From assembly GCA_964022365.1 (NCBI GenBank), contig CAXHZN010000002.1, forward strand, positions 122,157 through 186,156: 64,000 bases of DNA. The letters are read 5' to 3'. Position 1 is the first letter of the stretch. Every line of letters starts with the position of its first letter. The position numbers were made by a program, and so were the translations under genes. The notes under the pieces are model-generated. The model was given only the letters and a program-made list of their open reading frames with translations, made no database searches and had not been told where the DNA came from. Positions 11,453 through 21,904 of this stretch are shown here, in pieces. This DNA is from CAJXJP01 sp964022365. GTDB lineage: Bacteria > Patescibacteriota > Gracilibacteria > BD1-5 > UBA6164.

Positions 11453-12187
11453 TTATTCAGCTGAAAAGTTCAGTCTTACAGAATCATCAGAATTTGAAAG
11501 TGTAAGAGAATTTCTAGATATTTCATATTCAGAAACATTTTGAAGATCTGCTAAAATTTGTGTTTCATATGAATTTACTTCTTCTGGACACATTTTTTTT
11601 GTAGAACCAAGAGTTCCAATTTCTAAAGAGTTTTCACTTTCAGTAAATTCTCCAAAAAAGTTATTACATAAAGCATTTCCTGAAACTTTTCCATCTTGAG
11701 TAAATTCAATAAATGCATTTTCAAAAGCAGTATCATTTACGATTCCATCATTTATAAGCATTCCATTTAATTTCCATTTTGTATCTGTAAGAGAAGCCAT
11801 TTGTGCTGCAGAAAATTCCATTGAATCAGTTTGAGATTGGAGAGTAAGTGTTTCATCAGTGTATTCAAAATTATCTACCGCGCTTAAAAATGATTGTAAA
11901 TCTTGTTCATTTTTCATAGTTTCTTCGTCACATAACATCATAGTTGAAACTCCATTTTCTAAAGTTATTGCACCATTTTCTCAAATGTTATATTCTCCAG
12001 AAATTGAATTACATCCAGCATTTGCTAAATATCTTCCTTCTTGAAAATCAAGTTGAGAAATAGAATTTTCCCATTTTGTATTATCAAGTGTTGTAACTTT
12101 TTCTTCTATTTGAGTTGAAACATTACTTGGAGAACAAGAGGCAAGTGCCACAGCTGATAAACTTATAATACTTATTGCTTTATACAT
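11453..12187 (-). CDS. META-domain (HslJ-like) lipoprotein with two META modules
   Basis: Encodes 244 aa from the start at 12187: MYKAISIISLSAVALASC is a lipoprotein signal with lipobox LASC. An in-frame ATG 13 codons earlier (12226) is possible but spoils the signal peptide. Two META/HslJ-type modules are visible, each starting with LxxTKWxxN: TLDNTKWENSISQLDFQ and SLTDTKWKLNGMLIND. Each has the GCNSISGEYNIGENG or LCNNFFGEFTESENS core that is typical of the domain. A single UGA-Gly (NIGENG) splits it under the standard code. META proteins are outer-surface or periplasmic proteins linked to stress or drug resistance; the role here is unknown. Convergent with the MATE gene. Confidence 0.85.
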
Positions 12188-12338
12188 ATATTTTTTGTTA
12201 TTTATAAAAAAATAGAAATTTTTCATTTCTTAGTCTTTGTAACGAAAGTGTAAGAAAATCGTGACAAAAAAAATAAGATAATTGTAAAAATTATTTTTTC
12301 TTATAGTATTAAATTATTATCTATTAATAGAAAATATT

Positions 12339-13121
12339 ATGAAAAATACCGCATTAATCACATGAGCGAGTTCAGGAATTTGAAAAGAATTTGCATATAT
12401 TCATGCTCAAAATAAATCAGATGTTGTTTTAGTAGCTAGAAGAATAGAAAATTTAGAAAAAATAAAAAAAGATTTAGAATCAAAATATAAAATCCAAGTA
12501 TACCTTATCCAAAAAGATCTCACGCAAGAAAATGCAGTAGAAGAAATATATAGTGAATTAAAATGAAAAAATATAGAAATTGAAATTTTAATAAATAATG
12601 CTGGTTTTGGTTGAATAGGAAAATTTCACCAAAGAGAATGGAAACAAGATGAAAGTATGATAGATTTAAATATTATAGTTCTCACACAACTCACGAGAAT
12701 ATTTTTACCAGATTTTATACAAAAAAATTCTGGTAAAATACTCAATGTTTCCTCAACAGCTTCGCTCATTCCATGACCGATGCAAGCCGTTTATTATGCG
12801 ACAAAAGCATATGTAACTTCACTTTCAAATGCTATTTCTCAGGAACTTGAAAATACAAATGTAACTCTTACCAATCTCATGCCGGGAGCAACGCAAAGTG
12901 AATTTTGAGCAAAATCGGGTATGGATAAAACTTCACTTTTTGATTCAACTGCAACAGCGCAAAGCGTAGCAAAAGATTGATATGATGCTATGATGGCAGG
13001 GAAAAGAGATATTATTTCTGGGATTACTACAAGTCAAAAAATATTATTATTTGTTGCAAAATTTTTACCAAAATCATTTATGCTGAAACAAGTATATAAT
13101 CGTCAACAAATAAAAAAATAA
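12339..13121 (+). CDS. Short-chain dehydrogenase/reductase (SDR)
   Basis: Encodes 260 aa of the classical SDR family, an NAD(P)-dependent oxidoreductase. Motifs in order: TGASSGIG (residues 7-14, cofactor binding; several Gly are UGA), NNAGFG (about 88-93), catalytic Ser in LNVSSTASL (about 139), and YYATKAY (about 152-158, YxxxK). The C-terminal LMPGATQSEF also fits. Resembles the DltE/YqjQ subgroup, often acting on lipid or small carbonyl substrates; the real substrate cannot be inferred. Single gene between a divergent lipoprotein gene and a secreted protein, ending at a terminator. Confidence 0.92.
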
Positions 13122-13130
13122 TTTTTTCAT

Positions 13131-13160
13131 CAAAAAAACCTTTCTATGAGAGGTTTTTTA
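13131..13160 (+). terminator. Rho-independent terminator
   Basis: AAAAAACCTTTC/GAGAGGTTTTTT stem with one G-U pair and a short loop, ten bases after the SDR stop. Confidence 0.75.
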
Positions 13161-13234
13161 TTTTTTTCTATACAAATTGACAAATTTAATTATAATAGAA
13201 TAAATAATTTATTTTTGTTGTTTAAAAATATAGT

Positions 13235-14245
13235 ATGAAAAAAATAGTGTTTTTTGTTTTCCTATTTTTCATCTTTATTTGAAATGCTTTTGCAAATATT
13301 CAAATAACTTGAGAAGAAGAAAATATTAAAAATTTAGTATCCGTTGAAAATGGAGTTATAGTGATTCAAGGAGATATAATTATATCAGATTATACTCAAA
13401 TCGATTATGATTTAAAAGTTTTAGGAGATGTAGAAATCCAAACACATGTAAAATTATTAAAAGATTTAGAGGTAGAAGGAAATTTAGAACTATGAGATTA
13501 TTCACAATCATATGGGAAAATAACTGCGAAAAATATTTCTACAAATAATAGATTTAGATGAGATATTTTACAAGCTGAAAATATCACTTTATGAGGAAAT
13601 AATACGGTAGTTGGTGGATTTTATACAACTGAAAATTTTGAAGCTGGATCTAATTTTCTTTCAAAATGAAACAGTTTTGTAGGGTGAGATTTCAAAGTTT
13701 CAATGGGCTGAGAAATTTCAGGAAATTTAGTTATTTTATGAAACGCAAGAGGGCATTTTGATTTTATTTTCGATGGGGAAAAAATGGTCGTTCGTGGGAA
13801 TTTTAGAACGCTTGAGGATTCTAAATTATCAGGAAGAATTTATATGTTTGCTGATGAAGGGCACAAATATAAATATGGAAATAAACTTTGGAAATATAGA
13901 TATCAATTTTCAAAACTCATTTATAAAGATTTTTTTGGAGCAGTAGATCCATTTTTACAATATGATTTATCTGACAAAACTCTGATTTCTGTGAGAAATG
14001 TCATTCAAAAATATGATTATGAATTAAAAAATATTCAAGAATATTATCTAGAAAATCTTTCTACAATTTGAGAATATGAAATAAATTCATTAGAAAAAAA
14101 AGCACAAAAAATTCTAGAGGATAAATTCGAATATATAAACACTTTTGTAGGGGAAAATGCTTGGCAAAGAACACAATTGAAAAAATTATATTATGAACAA
14201 AAAAGAGCACTCACAACAGTATTTGCTCAACTAGAAAGATATTAA
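13235..14245 (+). CDS. Secreted protein with bactofilin-like repeat region
   Basis: Encodes 336 aa. Signal peptide: MKKIVFFVFLFFIFIGNAFA with an AFA cleavage site. Residues about 40-190 are short beta repeats rich in Gly/Asn (VIVIQGDIIISD, LEVEGNLELGDY, ILQAENITLGGNN, FVGGDFKVSMGGEISGNLVILG), the periodic pattern seen in bactofilin or polymer-forming beta-helix proteins. The last 130 residues are charged and helical (YELKNIQEYYLENLSTI...LKKLYYEQKRALTTVF). Function unknown; a scaffold or surface protein is a guess. Many Gly are UGA. Convergent with the next gene, sharing a terminator. Confidence 0.72.
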
Positions 14246-14282
14246 AAAAAATGAAAATAATTATTTATTTTCATTTTTTTTG
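14246..14282. terminator. Bidirectional terminator overlapping the end of the minus gene
   Basis: Stem AAAAAATGAAAATAA/TTATTTTCATTTTTT. The stop codon of the minus-strand gene (14265-14267) lies inside it. Confidence 0.75.
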
Positions 14283-14903
14283 TGTTTTATATTTTGCATA
14301 AAAATAATAAAGTTCTATGTCATCTGCCGTGATTTGAGACTCAAGATGTATACATTGAATAGTAAGTTGCAACTCTAAATCAGTTTTTGCATCTTGATAA
14401 TCTAAATATGAGTTTGCTTCTTGAGAAACTTTTAATATTTTTTTGATATGTCTCCAAGATTTTTTTTCTCAATCTTGATAAATTTTCTCAAGATCTTTTC
14501 AAAAATTTTCAGAAAGATTTGTTTCTGCTTGAATATACTTATTTTTAATTTTTTCTATTATTTCTAAAATATATTTTCTTTTGTCTTCTATCGAATTATT
14601 TTCAGAAATATTATTATTTTTTGTTTTTTGAGATAATGTTTCTTTTTTATTCTCAGATATTTCAGGAAAATATTTTTGAGTTATAATTTGTTGAATATCT
14701 TCTTGAGTTTTTCCTATTTGGATAAGTGTTCATATTTCTGCAATTTGTGTTTTTGACACTCATAAAGTTTCAGAAACTTTATTTCAAGTTTCTAATATAA
14801 CATCTTTTGAGACTTTGATTCATCAGCTTTTACAAGCATCACTAAATTTTTTTATCGCTTGAGCTGCTGCAAAAGCTAATAATATTTTTTCTTGATTATT
14901 CAT
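14265..14903 (-). CDS. Hypothetical cytoplasmic protein, helical
   Basis: Encodes 212 aa, no signal peptide or TM segment, and no family I recognise. The N-terminal 70 residues include SKDVILETGNKVSETLGVSKTQIAEIGTLIQIGKTQEDIQQ, which reads as a helix-turn-helix-like or small helical domain. An Asn/Lys-rich linker follows (about 80-105), then a helical region to the end. About seven Gly are UGA, so it is fragmented under the standard code. The C-terminus is QKKGK with the last Gly encoded by UGA three codons before UAA. The stop lies inside the hairpin shared with the convergent secreted-protein gene. Confidence 0.68.
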
Positions 14904-15045
14904 ATTAGGAGGTGGAAGGAAATATGAAATTAAATATATTATAGATTAAATTACGTTAAAGTAAATAATATATTTATTTTTTTGTATTCATTTCAACTTT
15001 TATTGATATTCTATTGAGAGAAAATTTATTGTGTAAAAAAAGAAA

Positions 15046-15996
15046 ATGAAAATTTTTTATTGTGTAATTTGGTTAATTTTTATATATTTTCTATTTTTGT
15101 GAAACCTTGTTTTAGATATTACTGTTATATTTTTTATTTTTTGATTTATTTTATTTTTTGCAATATTATCAGAATTTTTATATAAAAAATATTATAAAAT
15201 ACAAAAAAAGTTTTATGAATTTTTTTTGTATCCAAGTGTATTTATTTTATTAATTTTAGGATGATTGTTTCTTGATACTGGAAATACACAAATTTATGAG
15301 ATGAAATTTTGAGATAAAGAAATCACATTTATTTGAATGAGTCATATAGGAACTCAAGATTATTATGAAACTATTGCAGAAGTTATAGAACAAACAAGAA
15401 ATGAAGAAAGTATTTTGGTGTACGAATGAATTACAATGAGTTGAGCAAATCAAGAGGAAAATACCAATCAAACGACTAAAAATTTAGAATCAATTTTCCA
15501 AAATAATGAACTTTTAGCAAATAAATATTTTCATATTGAACAAAATTATGATCCTATATTTAGGAAACAGGGAGACATAAATATAGATATGAATTCACAA
15601 CAAATAAATAAAATTTTTGAAGAATTTCAGAAAAATAATACCACAAGTTTGAATTCTGATGAAGAAATATATTGAGAAGAAATACATGAAATGAAGCAAT
15701 CAAAATTATTGCAAAAGTGGAAAAATAATTATATGACCAAATGAGATATTTTCTTTTTACGTTCTTATTATAATATTTGATTATTTATAGAGAGTCTGAA
15801 ACCAAAAGATATATTATCTCAAATTTTAGTCTATAAAAGAAATGAATATTTATTTTCTCAGATTGAAAAATTAGATGAAAATAATATTATCATTACATAT
15901 TGAAATGGTCACTTAAAACATTTTTTATCAATAGTTCAAGAAAAATATCCTGATGCAAAAATTACATTATTGCAACATTTAGATCCATATAAATAA
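15046..15996 (+). CDS. TraB/GumN-like membrane-anchored protein
   Basis: Encodes 316 aa with hydrophobic N-terminal segments (about 4-60 and 68-82). The soluble part begins EITFIGMSHIGTQDYYETIAEVI...ILVYEGIT, which matches the GxxH opening and the vEl/vYE strand of the TraB/GumN (PF01963) fold. The C-terminal YKRNEYLFSQIEKLDENNIIITYGNGHLKHF matches the RN..l...I...l and the Gly-His signature. Members are putative metalloproteases or EreA/ChaN-like enzymes; catalytic activity is unproven. Convergent with the pilin gene at 16025 and separated from it only by a terminator. Confidence 0.72.
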
Positions 15997-16026
15997 AAAA
16001 GTATAGAAATATTTCTATACTTTTTT
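15996..16026. terminator. Bidirectional terminator (GTATAGAAAT type), copy 1
   Basis: Stem AAAAAGTATAGAAAT/ATTTCTATACTTTTT. Identical core at 17451-17482. Confidence 0.85.
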
Positions 16027-17380
16027 ATTTTACAAATAACAACATTCCGTAATCAGCTCCAACTGGATCATTCCAATCTCATTCTCAATTACTTACACCA
16101 AAAGGTCCTTGAGTATCTCATTTAGTTTGTATTCATCCGATATATCCACTTTCATATACTGATGTTGTAATCAATGCAAAATCATCAGTAATATTTCCAG
16201 CTCATCAGTCACTGATTTTAATATTTAAGCCACCAAACATTGGATTATTTCTGTATCAATATTGTGTACCATAAAATGAGTTATCTCAAGATTTATCTAT
16301 TGTAACAAATTCTTTTTCACAAACAGCATCTGGTTTGCTTGTAGTGACATCTTGCCAAGGAGTTTGCGTAAATAATTCAGGCATTGATTTAGCTATTTTA
16401 CATCATGAAGTTTCTAATACTATCGCTTGAGTATGTTGTTGTACAAACATCATATCATCAAAAGCAAGAGAAGCGTAACTTGGATATTTTTGTTCTTGAT
16501 CTACATATGGATTTGAAATATTTGTAGTTCAAAATGTAGAATCATTTGTCCAATTTCATAAATTAGTACTACTTGAAATAGACCAATCTCAAGTTCATAG
16601 AGAATCATAAACAGCTAAAAGTGTCCAACCTCCATTTTCATCTATTTTACAATATACTTGTATGTCTTGTTTTCCATCTGGAGAAATAGTATATACTCAA
16701 GATTCTTTTTCTCATGATTCAAATACTTTTTGACACGAAGTATTTGGAAGAATTTCATTACGAATAATAGCATCATTTTGGAGTTTTCATTTCCTTTTAT
16801 TTCCTATGATTACTTCGTAATTATCAGATGTATTTACGATATCAATAGTTTGAGTATTATTTTCATCAATAATAACTTCATGAGTATCTGGAGTGAAAAA
16901 TAGAGCTAAGTTATCACCAAATCATTTTGCATATTTATCAGAATTATCAGCAAAAGATTTTTGTAGAAAAATATTTGAAACTGAGTCAAAATTATCTAAA
17001 AATCAGATGACTTGAAATTTATTTCTTTGTAGATTTACAGCATATCAATATGGTTTTTGAGTTACTGGATCAAGTCCTCAATCAAAAATACTTAGGTGAG
17101 ATTTTAAAATATTTTGTGATAATTCTCATTGATGTTGAAATAATGTTCCACTGGCATAAATATCAACTTTATTTTCTGGAAGTGGAAAATCTATGTCTTT
17201 GGTTCTGTTTATTTCAAATGATTTTGAGATATTTTTTAGATCTGCTAATCTCACAGAATCTCTCGAAGAGCTCGTATATCATTGAAATGAAATAAATGCA
17301 ACCGTTGCTAAAACAGCTAAAATGGTAATAACTACGATGAGTTCAACCAAAGTAAATCCCTTTAATTTTTGTGTATTCAT
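16025..17380 (-). CDS. Type IV pilin-like adhesin with fibrinogen-like domain
   Basis: Encodes 451 aa. The prepilin N-terminus is clear: MNTQKLKG, then FTLVELIVVITILAVLATVAF, with Glu at position +5 of the mature protein and a long hydrophobic helix. Around residues 240-275 the sequence SCQKVFESGEKESGVYTI and VYCKIDENGGWTLLAVYDS matches the start of fibrinogen-like (FReD) domains (C..i...G.Y.i....vyC...~gGWT). The remaining C-terminal part has several Cys and aromatic Gly-rich segments. Known role of the pieces: pilin assembly plus ligand or glycan binding. Inference: a pilus-tip or surface adhesin for host contact. Fragmented under the standard code by about twenty-five UGA-Gly. Confidence 0.88.
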
Positions 17381-17450
17381 GTTTGTATTTATATTTTAAT
17401 AACATATAAATTATACTAAAAATATAGAATATTGAAAATTTTTAATAATA

Positions 17451-17482
17451 AAAAAAGTATAGAAATATTTCTATACTTTTTT
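17451..17482 (-). terminator. Terminator (GTATAGAAAT type), copy 2, overlapping a CDS end
   Basis: Same palindromic core as at 15996-16026. The stop codon of the PhnA-like gene (17471-17473) lies inside the stem. Confidence 0.8.
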
Positions 17483-17734
17483 AAAAAATTCTGTTCTTAA
17501 AACCATTTTCCCAGATTCGATTAATTCTGCATCATCGGTAAGTTTGATATTTTTAAATTTATCTCATCTTTTGATATCTGCTGAACCTTTTACTTTTAAG
17601 TCTTTTGTCGCAACTACTGTATCACCAGCTTGTAGAGTATTCCCATTTGCATCAACAACTTCAAGTGTATTTTCATCTTGGTCATCTAAAAGCCAAGACA
17701 TATCTTTTTTCTTCTTTGCCATAATTTTCTTCAT
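17471..17734 (-). CDS. PhnA/YjdM C-terminal-domain protein
   Basis: Encodes 87 aa (83 aa if started at the second ATG, 17722). The sequence VVDANGNTLQAGDTVVATKDLKVKGSADIKRGDKFKNIKL with KMVLRTEFFKKV closely follows the PhnA/YjdM domain (PF03831): DGDTV.viKDLKVKG and LkteFvKK are conserved. The N-terminal zinc-ribbon of E. coli YjdM is absent and replaced by a short basic MKKIMAKKKK stretch. The historic link to phosphonate use is not supported for the family as a whole, so the function is unknown. Only one UGA-Gly (KRGDKF). The stop codon sits inside the downstream hairpin. Confidence 0.82.
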
Positions 17735-17838
17735 TAATAATTAGCATTAAAATTATATTCAAAAAGTATAAAAAATAAAATTTTGTTTATTTTCAATAAA
17801 TGGTGTATTATAAAAGCAATATAAATAATTTTTATTTC

Positions 17839-18438
17839 ATGTTGAGTATTTATCCTGATAAGAGTAAACAAGAGTCAAAAGACGAAAAATATAATAAATA
17901 TCTCGTTTTGCAAGATTGGTTATCACATCACCCTGTAACAATTGATTTAAAATGAAGAAATCAGCAGATGGATATCAGTGAAGATGTGCTGTTTCATAGT
18001 AAAAATAGAGATGTATCTCATATCGAAGCTATAAATTTTTTAGCAACTCCAAAATATAATGACATAAATCCACAAAATAGTAATACGGTCACAAAAAAAG
18101 AAATTTACTCTCTCGATACTATAATGAATAGTGGTAAAAATATTTTAGAAATATTTCCACATATTTCACCACAACAAATAAATATTTTTACAGAGATTAT
18201 AGAGGAATTAAATAAAAAAATTTATAATGATTTTTGAATAAATACTCAGATTACTCAATCAAAAAATGAATCTGAAAATCCTCAAGATACATTTCAAATA
18301 CATGGTATTAATTGTAAAATAATTGATTTTAAGTATGGAGTTTTATTTATAAATATTACTGATATTGCCAGAAATATTTGAGAAATGGTAGAAAAAAATA
18401 AAGAAAAAATTCAAGAAATTTTAAATAAGCAAAATTAA
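17839..18438 (+). CDS. Hypothetical protein
   Basis: Encodes 199 aa, soluble, no signal peptide. Not recognised. The N-terminal part has SHHPVTIDLKGRNQQMDISEDVLFHSKNRDVSHIEAINFLATP; a Glu/Lys-rich helix (QQINIFTEIIEELNKKIYNDF) follows, then a small beta segment (FQIHGINCKIIDFKYGVLFINITD) and a C-terminal amphipathic helix. Three UGA-Gly codons. Divergent from the PhnA-like gene and followed within three bases by a strong palindromic terminator shared with the convergent RimK-like gene. Confidence 0.68.
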
Positions 18439-18474
18439 AAAAGTTCCCGGGAATATTCCCGGGAACTTTTTTCT
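18436..18474. terminator. Perfect GC-rich palindromic terminator, copy 2
   Basis: Perfect inverted repeat beginning AAGTTCCCGGG at 18441 and ending CCCGGGAACTT at 18469, with A and T runs on the sides. Serves converging genes on both strands. Confidence 0.9.
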
Positions 18475-18477
18475 TTT

Positions 18478-19374
18478 TTAGTTTTCTAAATAACGGATTT
18501 TTATATAATTCACTATTTCTTCAGCTATATTTTGATTGGTCGCTTCTTCGAGTCATTCAAAACCAGGACTGGCATTTACTTCACAGATTTTATAACCATT
18601 ATTTTTATCAAACAATAGATCAATTCCAGCAATATCTAAACCGATAATATTTGCTGCTTGAATGGCTAGCATTTCTTCTTTTTCATTTGGAATGTGATTA
18701 TTTACACTTCCACCTCATGAAAAATTTGATTTAAAATCTCATTGTTTTCCTTTTCTCAACATACTTCAAACAACTCTTCCACCTACAACAAATAAACGGA
18801 TATCTTGTCCAGCTTTTTCCCCAATAAATTCTTGGAGAATAAAGTTTTTAGAGTCAATTGATGAAGTATCTTCAAGCATTTCTATAATATCTTCAAAATC
18901 TTCTTTTGTATTTGCTTTGATAATTCCTTTTCATTGAGCTCATTCAATTTTTTTAATTATAACTGGAAACCCAAGCGTTTCTTCAATAAAACTTGTGTTA
19001 GGTTTTCATTTTAATAATACAGTTTTTGGAACTGGAATACTTTCTATAGCGAGTTTTTGCAGAGATAAAAACTTATCTTTTGCGAGAAAACGAGCAGTAT
19101 TTGAATTGATAACAGCAACAGATTTATTTTCTAAATATTCCATAATAGATTTCATATTATATGAAACACATACTCTAGGAATCACTAAATCAGGAAGTTT
19201 CATTTTTTTATTTTTTACATAAAAATCTTCCTGCATATGGCTATCAATTACCAGTTCAATATCTTCTATTAGAACTTTTTTTATCACAATATTATTCTTT
19301 TTTGCTTCTTCAATAATTCTTTTTGCACCGTACGCTTTTGCGTTTCTTTTATCTGTGATAAGCCAAATTTTCAT
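18478..19374 (-). CDS. RimK-type ATP-grasp ligase
   Basis: Encodes 298 aa. ATP-grasp features: VIPRVCVSYNMKSIMEYLENKSVAVINS (pre-ATP-grasp), SIPVPKTVLLKGK, GFPVIIKKIEGAQGKGIIKA (ATP-binding loop, about residues 141-160), FIGEKAGQDIRLFVVGGRVVGSMLRKGKQGDFKSN, and the metal-binding end YKICEVNASPGFEGLEEAT (about 263-281). The E-x-N-x-SPGFxGxE signature is that of RimK/LysX/CofF-type enzymes, which add glutamate or other amino acids to a protein or peptide C-terminus. Target unknown. The leader reads TAGGAG immediately against the ATG, too close to act as a normal ribosome binding site. Confidence 0.88.
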
Positions 19375-19458
19375 CTCCTAAAAATTAACTATAAAATATG
19401 TATAAAATACTGACAGATTTTAAGAGATTTTTTGTATTTTGCAAATCAAAAAAATATT

Positions 19459-20046
19459 TTATTTTTGAGTAGTTTTATCGAAATATTCTCAAAACATTTT
19501 TCAAATATTATAGGCTCATTGACGCGTTGTTTGATGATATTGAGGGAAAATATTTCAGACGTGAGAAGTTTCTTGAGGTTTTGCAACTAACACGTATGCT
19601 GGAAATTTTTCTTTTCAAATTTCTCCATTTTGAGGATTAAAATCAAAATAATCTGTTAAATATAAATGATACTTTTCTTCTCTGAGTGCATAATTTTGAA
19701 ACTCTTCTTTGTGAATTTCAACAGCTAAACCGTTGACGCTATGATTTTTATTTCCAGTATATTCACAATTTAACACATGATAATTATTTTCTAAATACTC
19801 TTGAAATGTTTTTTCACAATTTATTCCATAACGAGTGAGATAATTTTTTGCAAATTTTTTCCACTCTGGAGTAATATTATTTGGCACACAAGGTAAATTA
19901 TATTTTCTCACAAATTCATAAAAAATTACTGGATGGATTTTGTGATCGCTATGATGTGTATCTGTATTGAGTAAACTTCCATATCAAATCAGTGTGATTT
20001 TTTCTTTTTTTGATTCTATTAATTCTTCCCAAGTAATTTTTTGCAT
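19459..20046 (-). CDS. Gamma-glutamylcyclotransferase-like (GGCT/AIG2 fold) protein
   Basis: Encodes 195 aa. KITLIGYGSLLNTDTH (about residues 17-32) matches the YGSL substrate-binding loop of the GGCT/ChaC/AIG2 fold. SVNGLAVEIHKEEFQNYALREEKYH (about 113-137) matches the NG.af.v..eel..L..RE..Y segment, whose Glu is the catalytic acid in characterised members. ETSHVGNIFPQYHQTTRQGAYNIGKMF at the end also fits. Predicted reaction: release of 5-oxoproline from gamma-glutamyl peptides, but homologues with other roles exist. It lies upstream of the RimK-type ligase on the same strand, which is notable because that enzyme may form glutamyl bonds. Confidence 0.72.
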
Positions 20047-20193
20047 GTTTTTGTTTTGAATTATTTGTGTGATAATATATTGAGCATAAAATTATTTTTA
20101 TAAAATTCAAGAAAAAATATAAAAAATTATACTTCTCAAAAATAAAAAAATCAATATAATACTTACGAATATACAAAAGATAAACAAAACAAA

Positions 20194-20574
20194 ATGGAAT
20201 ATAAAGTGTATAAGAAGATTAGTCATTATTTACGAGTACATATAATAATACGATGTTTTTTGTGAGCAGTTTTAGCTGTAGTATCACTAGTTCCGCTGCT
20301 TTTACCATTTCCTGGATCATTTCCAATTTGAGTGTTAATGTTAATTTTGGCACTTTTAACGGTTGTTCCTGGGAAAAAAATTCGTCATGTGATTAAAATA
20401 AGAAAATGATTTATGTATTTAGTAAAAAATTTTCATAGAAAAGCAATTTTAAGACATAAAATGAGAGATTTTTCTTCACATATAAAAGAAATTCTTAATG
20501 ATAAAAATGATAGAAGAATCCAAAGATTATCTCGACTCGATACTCTGAGAAATATAAATAAAAAAACTAAGTAG
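20194..20574 (+). CDS. Small membrane protein (PGPGW-like)
   Basis: Encodes 126 aa with two adjacent hydrophobic stretches (about residues 18-60: IIIRCFLGAVLAVVSLVPLL, PFPGSFPIGVLMLILALLTVVPGKK) and a strongly basic C-terminal half. The LPFPGSFPIG turn between the helices recalls the PGPGW membrane-protein group, but the match is loose. Function unknown. Ends at a bidirectional terminator shared with the convergent CCA-adding enzyme gene. Two UGA-Gly in the first helix and one in RKGFMY. Confidence 0.65.
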
Positions 20575-20597
20575 ATTATAATTTACTTAGTTTTTTT
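20561..20597. terminator. Bidirectional terminator
   Basis: Stem AAAAAACTAAGTA/TACTTAGTTTTTT around a ten-base loop. It contains both the plus-strand stop at 20572 and the minus-strand stop at 20583. Confidence 0.82.
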
Positions 20598-21899
20598 ATT
20601 TATATCATCTGAAATTAAAATTTGATTATTTAATTGTTCTAACTTTTCTCAGATTTTATTTTTTTCTACATCAGGAAATTTTTCTAAAATATCTTTTCCT
20701 GTATAAAATTTTTTATTTTTTAAAATTTCTAAAAAATCTGTATAAAAATTTTCTAATTTTTCGATTAATCAAAAATTTGCTGGAATTCTTCCCATGTGAT
20801 CAGCTTGCGCAATTATCATTAAATCTGGCCAATATTTATGCATCATGAGTTTTCTTGATTTGAGTTTTTTCATTTCAAATACTTTAAAAACTCTGAGATG
20901 ATTTTCTATAACCCATGAAATTTTATGTTGAGATTTTTTAGAAAAGGGAAGGATACTGCAAATATTTGTTTTAAAATATTCAGCTCCAGATTTTTCGTGT
21001 CCGTAATAATGTCATTCTCATTTTTCATCTTCCCAATAACACATTGGTTTTGTCACATCATGAAATAATAAACACCAATAATAATCTAATTTTTCTTGCC
21101 TTGAAACTGAAATTTTCATAGTATTGAAATATTCAATTGTCATCAAAGTGTGGGTCCAAACATCTCATTCTAAATGATGAGAATTTCCTGGAGTTTGAGA
21201 TTGTTTTTCCATTTCAGGAAAAAATAATTGTAAAAATCATATTTTTTTGAGATCCTTCCAAGCTTGAGTATTATTTGAATTTAAAAATATTTTATCGAGT
21301 TCTACTTTGATTCTTTCAGGAGAAATATTTTTGAGTAAATGAATATTTTGCTCTAAAATTTCATAATAATTTTCTTCTGCAAACTCAAAACTATATTGAT
21401 TTTTAAATCGAATGGCACGTAAAATTCTCAAAGCATCTTCTTGAATTCTTTTATTTGGATTTCAGATAAATTTTAATTTTTTATCTTTAATATCTCAAAT
21501 CCCATTTTGAGGGTCAATATATTTTTCGGCTAAAATATCATAATATACTGCATTACAAGTAAAATCTCTTCTTTGAGAATCGAGTTGCAAATCGAGTGTA
21601 AATACAACTTCTACAGGCTTTCTATTATCTAAATTTCATATATCGCTACGAAAGGTTGTGATTTCAAAACTTTGATTATTTTCTTGAATAATTTGCGTTC
21701 CATACTTTTTTCAAATATGTCAAATACAACGAACAATATTTTGTACTTCATCCGGAAGTGCATCAGTTGTAAAATCTATATCGGTAGTATTTTTTCATGA
21801 AATTCCTAAAATTTCTTCACGACAAAAACCTCCAACAATGTAGAGGTTTTTTTTATGTTCTTGGAATTTTTTTGCCAGAGAAATAATATTTTTATCCAT
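20583..21899 (-). CDS. cca: CCA-adding tRNA nucleotidyltransferase
   Basis: Encodes 438 aa, class II poly(A) polymerase/CCA enzyme that repairs or completes tRNA 3' ends. Motifs: LYIVGGFCREEILGISGKNTTDIDFTTDA (residues about 24-52, the GGxxR and DxD metal-binding motif), QRRDFTCNAVYYD (about 126-138), QEDALRILRAIRFKNQYSF (about 170-188), and an HD region SHHLEGDVWTHTLMTI...LLFHDVTKP (about 258-305). The C-terminal HD domain may provide phosphohydrolase activity. The Arg-Asp of the usual GGxVRD is Arg-Glu here. Three bases separate its start from the GGDEF gene's stop, so the two are likely cotranscribed. Confidence 0.92.
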
Positions 21900-21904
21900 T
21901 ATTT

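Noticed and set aside
14901..14920. AGGAGGT at the start of the 14265-14903 gene
   Set aside because: It is on the plus strand, while the gene is on the minus strand, so it is not its ribosome binding site.
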